Part shown: in pieces, positions 37,101 through 48,800 of the stretch | Layout: each line of letters starts with the position of its first letter | Numbering within the stretch: the stretch's first letter is position 1 | Assembly: GCA_036244855.1 (NCBI GenBank) | Contig: BQKZ01001442.1 | Coordinates: 33,931 to 97,930, forward strand | DNA: 64,000 nucleotides | DNA from: Temnopleurus reevesii | Lineage: Eukaryota; Echinodermata; Echinoidea; Temnopleuroida; Temnopleuridae | Direction of reading: 5' to 3' | Notes under the pieces: generated by a model | The model's database searches: none | What the model saw: only the letters and a program-made list of their open reading frames with translations | Told to the model about the DNA's origin: nothing | Made by a program: the position numbers and the translations under genes

Positions 37101-38469
37101 AGCATGTCACGTAAGTGTATGTTGTCTGCATTCAATCAATTCTTCAATGTTATGTATAACCAGAAATATGGTTATACAATCTTGATTGTTATTAGGACTT
37201 TTCTTTTATTATATTTGGCCTTTTTTTTTGGTTATTGTTCTCTTTCAAGCCCCCAAAAGTACAAATAAAAATGACCCATGCAGGTCGGGCTATTTAATCA
37301 TGAAATCATGAAATTTATCTACCTAACAAAAGCACGGCATCCAGGCAAATCATGCTATCACAATGTCACACTACAATACTCACGCGGTTTCTCGCCAAGA
37401 TTTTCTTACAACTAATTTCGAAAATAGGAAAGGCACACGGGATATTGTAATACAAATCAAAGCCTCGCCATTGGTGTGCATATTTCCAGAGGGAATATAA
37501 ATCACACCAAAATTCTCCAAGCAGATTTGCTTGAATTTCTGTAAAATGATGTATCATTTCACTCAATAGTTTATTTTTGCTGGACAGTACATTTTGGATG
37601 CATTTTATACTTTTTTTAACAACTTTTTTTTAATCGCAGGCTTGCTGAAAAAACAGCCATTTGACGGATTGTCAGAGCTACTGTGAAAAAAAAAATGAAT
37701 GCAATACAATACAATAAACTCTTTAAAAATGGACAGAAGTTTATAGCACTGTTAACTAAATTTTCGGTTACGATAATCCAACTGATGGTGAGATTACAAC
37801 AATTTTAACCAAAATTACAAAATGTTTAACCAAGATTTGATGTGTGGCCCGTGTTTTCTACACATATATTGTTTAGAATATGTCAAACTTTTTGTTAAAA
37901 CGTTGAAGCCCCTATAAGAGCCCCACTAAGAGTGCAACATATATTAAACCAATAGTTGCTCTTGAATGTATATTCATACTAAGGGACTTGTGTAATAATC
38001 TAGATCGGTTTGCGTACAGCGTATAGGGTATATGTTTACAACATTATTACAACACGGTGAGGAACGGAAACACTCGTACTTGTAAGTAATTAGCGAGTTT
38101 TAGGCTAAGTGGATGCTTGTACATAACATCCAACCTTTTTTTAGATGAGGTCCTAAAAATACATAGACTCTCGTTACTCCCAGGCGAGAGAAAATAATAA
38201 GAAAGAGATAGGGCAGGAAATACTTGAACAGTATTGGTTACAAAAGCAATGAGGTGATTGTAACCTACTTTACTCCTTCCGTGCCTCAATCTCCTTTTTA
38301 TATTTATCTCTTCCTCTTTTTACTCCCGTATTCTACATCAATCTTATTTTTCTCATTCCGCTCTACCCTCGTTCTATTTCCTCCCTTTCTCTATACTTTT
38401 TCTTTCTTTCTCCCTCTCCTTTTATCTTTCTATGTTGCTTTCCTTCTCTCTTTCTAGTTCTATCTATTC

Positions 38470-38515
<46 letters not shown>

Positions 38516-41500
38516 CTTTCTCTCTGTATTTCTATTTATTTCTCTTTCTCTCTCTCTCACTTTCTCTATCTCTATTTCTTTCTCTTTTAGTCCTCTCTCT
38601 TCTCTCTCTCCCCCTTTTTGTCCCTTTCTCTTTCTTTCTTTTTCTTTCTCTCTCTTTCTCTATCTTTCTGTCTAGTATTCTTGCTTTCACTGTCATCATC
38701 TTCGTTTATGTATATGTATGGCGCTTTTTTCTCCCCCCCCCCCCATCTGTGTATTGCTATCCTTTTCTCTTTTTCTTTCTCTCCCTTTCTCTGTCTCAAT
38801 TTCTCCTAGACAGAGAAATCTGTCTATCGTTCTACATAATTTCTCTCGCTCTCTCTCCCATTCCATGTCTATATGTTTTGCTAATTACATTTAACCATCA
38901 TTTCTATAATTGTCTAATATTTACCCCGACCTCTACACAAGTGGTGTCTGAAGGCCGACTTAAACGTTTGTGCTTTTAGCCTGCGTCGGCCCGGCGTTTT
39001 TGAAAATTAGAAACGCTCCCCGAGCGCACAGTGTACGCTTATGAGACTGTGGACAGACGTTGGGCTTGCGCTATAGGAGCGTACGCTGAACATCAGTCTA
39101 TCGTATGACCTGCATCCTTGTGCGTCTAGGGAGCGTTTTTAATTGCCAAAGATACTGGTGCGCTCGATGCAGGCTAAAAACGCAAAGATGTGAGATGGCC
39201 TTTACAACGTATGGCACGGTAGCCTCATTCTCCCTTTAAAGTTCTGTGGACCGTGCCCTTGTTGTGTATATGTGTTCTAGACGATTTAGGGCGACCAGTT
39301 TGGGGGTTTACGGTAGTAATTAATAAAATGCCTTGCCCTTGTCTTGGCTTGTCCCAACCGGTCCATATAGACCCTAGAAGCTGCAACGGAATGCAATTAG
39401 TTCCTAAGGGCTGTCAAATAGCAACCATGGTATTCTGATAAATGGTCCTCGTACAGTCCCATTTGTTTGTTCACGTGTCGGCATATCCATCACATTTCAA
39501 GCGCGATGAAACATTCCTTAAGTGTGTCAGCGTTTCGATTAAACGTTTAGCTCCCGTCCTCTCCGCCTCCTAGGGCGCATCAATGCTGTGGGGGCTTTAG
39601 GGCCCTAGGAAATTAACACTACCTGTCTCCCTCTAAAACAAAGCAAAAACAAAAACATATATTCTGTCTCTACTCCCTGTTAAGGTGACCCCAACACAAG
39701 CTATGATTTTAGGGTTTCCGCATCCTTAGATTTGTACTATCATCTTGTACTTTGATCTGTTTTTTTTTTTTTTATATCTTTCGAAAAAGGAAATAAATGT
39801 TCCATTCAAATCAATTAAACAAAAAAATAAAACCCTAAAACCTGATGTGTGCAAATGTTACGCAGTTAACAAACCAGTTATTCTAAAATTATATAAAACT
39901 GTGCGTGTATGTGCGGGGGATTAGTATATATAAATGTGGGGAAAATAAGGATTTTATTGGGGTTTTTTTTCATAAAGACAAAATAATTCAGCCTCCTCGA
40001 GATTTGAGACAAGGACTCCTTAGGAGACCGAAGTATTTCGTATACATATAATTACCGTGTTTAATCGCTGTAATAATATTTTTAGCCAATCAAGTCAAAA
40101 GCACATCTGGCAGCTATTAGTCAATCATAATTAATTATACGCAAAAGCTTTGAAATTTTATGATGGCCACTCTTCACTGGACTCTATTGTGTGGTTCCTC
40201 CAAAGGTTTTCTTAAATGTTTAGACACTCTGTTTATTGAAACATTTATATGTGCTCATTTTATTTATGTGTGTATCATGTATTGTAGAGAATTTATTTGG
40301 TTTCCGATTTTCAGAAGAAAAACAACAGTAATTTCATATTATATGTAACGCTGAGAGCAGAGGCCTGTATGGGATAAATGGCTCTGATAAAATAAACAGT
40401 TTGCATTGAAGCAGTCACGGGGGATGGATACATACACAGTAAATGTATGTCTTTCTTATTATGTGGAGAAATGTGGAACAAGTGTTGCATCTGTTCAGTG
40501 AATAAACTCTGAAGGTAATTGTCTTTTGTGATCATAAAGCCATTGTGAAGGCTTGGTTGAAGTTGTTAACTTTGTCCATATTTGTCCCTTCTGCTCACAG
40601 TACAAGTTAGCGATCATGACGATCTTTTCAGCATTTTCATTCCGCCACTTCTCCCTCCTCCGCCTCCCTGTTAAAACGATCTTGTATGATGGCTCGTTTG
40701 TTTGTTCTATGCTTATTGATTTGTGACGACTAAGATGTCTCGTTAATTAAATTCCTTGTTGCTTAGTACCGATATAGAACAATCAACAGGCGAACAACGG
40801 CGCCAACTGTCTTGAGACGTTAATTATTTCCTTTTGTAACTTCATTTTCTTTCCTTTTTTTAATTTTCCCCAGCTTGTCTTTGCTTTTACTCTGCAAAGA
40901 AAAGGCAAACCTGTCATCTAATTTTAATACGATTATTGAAAAGTGCATATCCTGATTGTTAAAGCTTGATAAGAAATTATTGATTTGTACTCAATCTAGA
41001 TCAGCATTTGAAATGAATCATTATTGGGTAGGAACAGTATACAAATTGTAAAAAAGATGATTATACCCTCTTCTTTCAGTTTATCTCATTATATTTTTAA
41101 AAATGCCAAATTTGTATTAATAATAGTAATATAATAATGAACGGATTTTATATAGCGCGTATCAAATGCTCTACAAATGCTGCATTACTACTCTGGCTTT
41201 AGCGATTCAGCTTTTAGGCGCATAAGCTTTTTCAAGGAGTAAATTCCAACCGGGTACCTAGTTATCTCACCTGGGTTGAGTGCAGCACAATTTTGATGGA
41301 TTTGCTGAAGGAACTTAACGTCATGGATGGGATTCGAACATACGACCCTCTGGGTGAAAGGCGGGGGTCATGGTTTTCAGCGTCATTAACATTTACGGGT
41401 ATACCGGTTAATCCCAAGTAATATCCTTTCATGCAATGGACATAAGCGTATACCAAGCAAGTGTAACACATATTATTTCTTAGTTTTTATCTTTTTTTTC

Positions 41501-44500
41501 AAGCTATTTGAATGTAATTTGTTGTCAACATCCCCGTCCGTCTAATTCCGCATAATGTACCCATGATCTTAGCTGTTTGTTTAATTTGATGTTGATGATT
41601 TGAAAGAAAATTCAATGTTTACTCACCCATTGAAATCTAAAAGGGTTGTACGCCTCTGATTTTTTTATTCGAATGTATGAAATCGTATTCCTATTGTATT
41701 CTATAATAATCTTTGAATTTACGTGTCTTCACCAGCACTTGGTGTGAGATGGTTGAGATGGAATACCTGCGGCTTATGGAGATTAAGTTCTCGTTTTTCA
41801 CGCCCCGGCAGCCCTCCCAAACCTACTGCATGTCTTAATTACTTGTTCCTTTGCCTAAGTCTCGTATCTTTGTATCTTTTACTTATATTTTAATTGTTTT
41901 GTTTTGAATTTGCCGAATAGATAATAAAAATAGTAATAATAAATTAAAATCAAAATTCATTTCAGACTTTGAAAGCTTAAAAGATATTGTCACCAATTAA
42001 TGTTTTCGTATTTAAAAAAAATAATCCGATCAAGCTATCTGACCCATGTTATTACATGCAGATAGATGAAAATACTACAAAGAATACAAAAAAAAGAAAG
42101 AAACTATACAAGCCCTAGCAGTTCTATGCAAATTGAATAAAGTATTTCATGTTGCTTTCTTACTGCACAGTGTACCTACGTATATAGGCTTGTGGTATCT
42201 TTGAATTTTACTCTTTTGAAGCACTAAACGTTTATTATGAAGCCTAATATTTCGTAGCTTAGTTTATGTACACCATCAACCATTCTTTCAGGTAGCATAT
42301 ATGTAGAGTCTGGTAGTTGAGATTTTTTTTAGCGGAAACAATGTGGAACAATTATATAATATTGGATGGAAATAAATGGAATACCAGGGAATATTGCACG
42401 AGTTAGGGCAATATTGGCCCTAACGAGTGCAATATTCCCGGTATTTCATGAAATGAAGCCATCCAATATAATTATTATTATCTTTACATATACCAGAAGG
42501 CTGGTCACTGCTTTGCGCAAACGTAAAATTGATGCCGTACAATATGGCTTAATATTGTACGGCTTAAAACTCCCATATAGATAATTATATATTGAATTCC
42601 TGTCTCACCCCAATCATCTTGTATTCCAACGCAATAGCCTATTGCTGCTCGCCCTTGTCTAAACAGGAGATCAACATGTATATTTGCATTGAGTATCCAA
42701 ATCAAATGCACAAAGCAGCCGGTCTGCTGTCCCATTGCAGCTCAAATATAATTTTGGCAAGGAATTAAATTGACAATATTCATCTTCGAATTTTATTACA
42801 ATTTTGTATGTTTAACGAGCGTAAAAGTGGAGATACTTTTACATAAACACGATAGAAGCTATTTCCAAAAATTAAGTCGAACGCCAATTCGATTCAAATC
42901 GAAATCGGCTGGTTGTCGTTGTGTCCGCACAGTTAAATACACGGCGTGTGGCAATATTGTCCTTGGCCGACTTTATTTCGCGGAAATAGTTTATATCGTG
43001 TTATAATTTCGACAGGCAATAAAGAAATCGATAAATGTATTTTAGCACCCTGTCTTGGTAATTTTACCGTTTCCTTGATTTCCAGATATATATATTTTGG
43101 TTGTTTGTTTTCCTATTATCATATTTGATGAATATCTGTATGAATATCATACACACTAATTATGCTAATGATATCATCAAATATTACGTAATACACGTTC
43201 GATGAAGTAATCAATGTGGAAAAGTATTTATATGTTAATCTTCATGCTATATAACGCTACTGGGATATATATTTAAAATGCAGTATTTCAGGGGGTATGG
43301 CATCATCATATCTTCCAGTCAATATACCAATGTGCAATATACCAAAATCTACACTCGAGCTTTAAAACGTTCGGTGTTAAAAAAATACAGCATATCCAAT
43401 GTATAGGATAACCTAGGTCAATTAGATACAAGGGTTCAATGCCAAAATCTACACTTGAGCTTTAAATCGCTCGGTGTCATAAAAAAACTCCGACATAACC
43501 AATGTATAGGGTAACGTAAGTCAATTAGATACAGGGGATCAATGGCAAAATCTACACTCGATCAATAAAACGCTCGGTGTAAAAAATACAGCATATCCAT
43601 TGGGTGACTTCAAGTACGGTGTTCGGTGTTGGTGTTGGTGTTGGTGTTGAGAGAACAAAACCGAACACCGTAAACGGAGCTCCAACACCGTTGGTCAGGT
43701 TACAGAAGTGATACAGAAACGACCGGAAATACGTCAGACTCTTGCGAGGTCTACCCCAAACACCGACAGACTTCAAGTTTGGTGTTGAAGCTGGAGTTGG
43801 TTTTGCTGCAACACCAACACCAGCGTTCAACACCGTACTTGAAGTCACCCAATGTATAGGATAACCTAAGTCAATTAGATACAATGGTTCAATGCCAACA
43901 TCTACACTCGAGCTTCTTTAAACGTTTGGTGTAAAACATATCCAGCATAACCAATATGTAGGATACGTAACCTAAGTCAATTACATACAGGGGCTCAATG
44001 GCTGGCTCATTGCAGACTATCGTAACGAAGTTTCAGAATATAATTGCCACCGTGCAATCAATCACGATGTCGCCTTGAACTTCAAAATCAAAACATAAAC
44101 TGTCGGGCTGGAGGAATGCTGATTTATACAGCTGCCGGCCGAAGAAAGCATTGCGCCGCCCCCATTTTCCCTTTTCGCTCTTTTCAATTCTTCATTTGTA
44201 TCATGGTCTGTTCTGCATTCTCCTCGTCATGATCTCCTTCCTCACCGTCATCTTATTAACGTTGTTATATTGTTTTAATATATATTTTTCTAATAGTTCT
44301 TCGAATTATTCTTTTTTTTTCCTTCACCTTCTTCATCTTTATGATCTTCTTCTTCTTCTCCTCCTTATCCTTCCTTTTCTTCTTCTCCAGCCTTTTTTTT
44401 TTCTTTTACCCTTCTTTTTCCTTCCTCTACTTCTTTTTTTAAAACATTTTACTTCTCCATCCTCTTTCTATTTTACCTCTTTTTCCCAGTTTTGGTCTTC

Positions 44501-45801
44501 CCACTTGCTTTCTTCATATTTGTTTCCTCTTACTTATCCTATTGAATTCTGTTTTTCTTCACAATCCGAATAAAGGCCGTTTATATAGCTGCCGGCCAAC
44601 GGAAACTCTCCTCCTTTTTTTATTTCCTTCTCATTTTTNNNNNNNNNNNNNNNNNNNNNNNNNNNNNNNNNNNNNNNNNNNNNNNNNNNNNNNNNNNNNN
44701 NNNNNNNNNNNNNNNNNNNNNNNNNNNNNNNNNNNNNNNNNNNNNNNNNNNNNNNNNNNNNNNNNNNNNNNNNNNNNNNNNNNNNNNNNNNNNNNNNNNN
44801 NNNNNNNNNNNNNNNNNNNNNNNNNNNNNNNNNNNNNNNNNNNNNNNNNNNNNNNNNNNNNNNNNNNNNNNNNNNNNNNNNNNNNNNNNNNNNNNNNNNN
44901 NNNNNNNNNNNNNNNNNNNNNNNNNNNNNNNNNNNNNNNNNNNNNNNNNNNNNNNNNNNNNNNNNNNNNNNNNNNNNNNNNNNNNNNNNNNNNNNNNNNN
45001 NNNNNNNNNNNNNNNNNNNNNNNNNNNNNNNNNNNNNNNNNNNNNNNNNNNNNNNNNNNNNNNNNNNNNNNNNNNNNNNNNNNNNNNNNNNNNNNNNNNN
45101 NNNNNNNNNNNNNNNNNNNNNNNNNNNNNNNNNNNNNNNNNNNNNNNNNNNNNNNNNNNNNNNNNNNNNNNNNNNNNNNNNNNNNNNNNNNNNNNNNNNN
45201 NNNNNNNNNNNNNNNNNNNNNNNNNNNNNNNNNNNNNNNNNNNNNNNNNNNNNNNNNNNNNNNNNNNNNNNNNNNNNNNNNNNNNNNNNNNNNNNNNNNN
45301 NNNNNNNNNNNNNNNNNNNNNNNNNNNNNNNNNNNNNNNNNNNNNNNNNNNNNNNNNNNNNNNNNNNNNNNNNNNNNNNNNNNNNNNNNNNNNNNNNNNN
45401 NNNNNNNNNNNNNNNNNNNNNNNNNNNNNNNNNNNNNNNNNNNNNNNNNNNNNNNNNNNNNNNNNNNNNNNNNNNNNNNNNNNNNNNNNNNNNNNNNNNN
45501 NNNNNNNNNNNNNNNNNNNNNNNNNNNNNNNNNNNNNNTATATATATATATATATATCATTTTTTGCTGTCTACGGTAGATATGAACTGACTGTATAATG
45601 CTGGCTATAAGACTAGCCATCTTAAACACTGTCTCGTATTGTGAAACTTGTTACTATAATGATTGGTGCAAGAAGGCCAGTTTAGAGTTTGTTTCGTACG
45701 GTCATTCCCACCTATTGCAAGGTTGTACGATGTTGATATCTACGTTAGATGTGGACTTCCTCCAACATCAGACCGGTGTAATCATGACAGTTTATTCTAC
45801 C

Positions 45802-45836
<35 letters not shown>

Positions 45837-48800
45837 TCTACTTTTTACATTACATCACATGCATAGACATTTTACACACATACACACACACACACACATC
45901 TATACACACACACACTCACTCCTCTCTCTCCCACACACGCACACATACACGCACACAGACTCTCTCCCTATTTATCTCTCTCTCACACACATACATACTT
46001 ACCAACTAACAGACGCACACTTCGAAACAGATGCTACACACACACCCAAACAATTGCTCATACTGTTGTGTATAGATACATGCACTCACACACGCACACA
46101 CACACATACAAAGCAAACGACACCAACGCCAACATTCACATCCACAAACAAGCAGGCTTTTTGTTGAACGTTGTCCATCAAGTACCATGTAAGTTACCAG
46201 GTGCGTAAACCCTTGGCGGCCCCTCTCTGAAGAACTGTCAAACATAATTGATAAATGAATAAAAAAAAAATAAACGAATAGATATATTTATGAATAATAA
46301 TGAATACAATTAATCATACTAATGCATGCGGGTTTACCCGTCTGATCTATCTCTGACCCTTTGGGGCCATGTCCAACAACCCCCTCCCCACCTCAAAATG
46401 ATTTACAAAGGGGTACAGCGGTTGTCACGAACATACCATTAATATTCGACATAGATGCGTCAGAATGCGTGGGCTAGAAAGCCCCTACTAACTTACTCCA
46501 CATCATGTGGATTGTCAAATGCCTCTATTTTTGGCATGAGGAAGGGATGCGCGCTCACAAAATTTCCCATTTTACCCCTAAATCAGACGACGCAGCTGAA
46601 TAGACCATTTCTGCCCCATATATGGCGCTATCAGTGGCTAAGCACGTGCTTTTTCACGGGACTGTCGCCTCTAATTGTAGTCCCCGGATGTTATCGGGGG
46701 TTAGAGCGTGCCTGATCAACGCCACGGGTGGTTACGGGGCAGGGCATGGACCTTGGTGGGTAGCACGTGCGTTGGGACGGTGAATAGTTAGGCTACCCCA
46801 TGTCACACCATCATGGACCTAGATACCGTTCAGATAAAGGGCGTCAAACCGATTTAATGGAGGCCAGTTTAACATAAACTAGCAGGGCATGGACCTTGGT
46901 GGGTAGCACGTGCATCACGCCGGTGGATAGTAGTACCTCGTGTCACACCATGGACTCAGACACCGTTCAGATAAAGGGCGTCAAACCGATTTAATGGAGG
47001 CCAGTTTAACATAAACTAGCAGGGCTTGGACCTTGGTGGGTAGTACGTGCATCGGAACGGTGGATAGTAGTACCTCGTGTCACACCATGGACCTAGATCC
47101 CGTTCAGATAAACGGTGTTGAACCGATTTAACGGAAACCAGTTTAACAGAAGCTACTTTAATAGAAGGTCTGAACGGGCCAAGCAGTCAGGAAAGTTGAC
47201 ATACAAGCTGATTCGGAAATCCACTTCGCAAGGTAGATTTTCGTGACGCCGAACCAATTCAGCAGGTAGTTTGAACGCTCAAGAATTGTAAAGTGTTATC
47301 AAGTTCTCAATTTCGACCTGATTATCAAGTGTGTTGATGTTTTCACTGTGCTAGGTCCGCGTTATTCAAAGATGATATGGGAAAAGTATATCACTCAATA
47401 AACACGCGGGAAAGTCGCCAGCAAATTTTCTGAAACAAGTCGACTATCCATGGTCATAACAACACAGCCACTTCACGTTAATCGGACTTGAAATCCAGGG
47501 CCCCGTAACATAAAGGTTTGCGATTAATCGCTATTTGTTTTTGCGATCAATTGCAAACTTTAGTACATGATCTGCCATAGACTTGCGATTGATATCAATC
47601 GCTATCTGATTGATATCAATCGCTATCTGATTAGCGATTAATCGCAAACATTTATGTTACGGGGCCCAGGTCTCTAATCTGAACGGGACATATAGCCTTC
47701 CGAACTGGCTTTCGAAACTGGGTTAGTGGAAATCCACTTTGGAAACTGGGTTTGAACTGGGTTCTAGAACTCAGAGTTCTAGGTTCATGGTTACACTAGA
47801 GGGACACACATACCGATATACACGATTATCATACCACATGGAGAATTAGTGTGACATTGTGACTGTCCAACGTTATTCTGTCACGCAGGAGGCAAAATGT
47901 TAAAATACCAACGACATGTATGTGTATTGATTGTGTTCTACGGATGGGTTGAAATATAGATTAGAACATTTCGAACTTAGATTATATTCTATCTGTCTAT
48001 ATTTTCTTTTGTTTACGTCATAAATACTCTACGTTATGAATACTTTTTTTATTTAGCCAATATAGGATTGGTTTTGCTCAATCATGTCGAGTTTTTTTTT
48101 TAACATATTGGTTTTACGCTTTGTGCACGTCATGGACGCAGGGTATGCACATGCTACGTTAGGGGCAGATTCAGCAAATTGATATTGTCGTAACGAGGCC
48201 CAAAATAAATGGATAACATGTGTACGCATTCAGGTTAATATCGCGTTACATCATTGACCTAAATACATTCGCATGTATTCTCATTCGAAATCATTTATCC
48301 TATAAGAACTACATTATTCTACTTTCTATGTCAGTATATGAGTTTCATTTCCGGTCTGGATTAGATATAAGGATATATATATATATATATATATATAATT
48401 GCGTGAATAAGTATGGATTTGTTTGATGATATAAAAGCTTTAGATTCAATCCACATTATTTCCCGAATAGATAATTCGCTTCATGTAGGCTCATATCTGT
48501 TCCTGGATTTGGTTAGACGTGTTATGCCAAAGAGTATGCAACGCGCTCTGACGCTGCTGATCAGAAATGAGATAATAGATACATGAATTAATTTAATAAA
48601 AAAAATTCATGAATATATGAAAAAAATAAAATTGTAGATCAAATACGATATAAAAAAAAAAGTTCAAACGATTAACGCAGACAAATAATTTTGAGTAAGA
48701 AACACAAAACAAAAAAAATCATGGACCTGTAATATTATAAAAGCTATATTTTCCAATCAATCACAAACGTCAGTACATGATGTGCCATAGACTTATGATT

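Noticed and set aside
43342..44002. CRISPR-like array
   Set aside because: Units are tandem 101-base repeats without distinct spacers, in a eukaryotic genome; the break is a TIR element.
44542..45629. Two frames of more than 330 codons
   Set aside because: They span the 900-base N gap and consist almost entirely of undetermined residues.
45598..46167. 189-codon His/Thr/Ser-rich frame
   Set aside because: Driven by (CT)n and (CA)n repeats; no domain.
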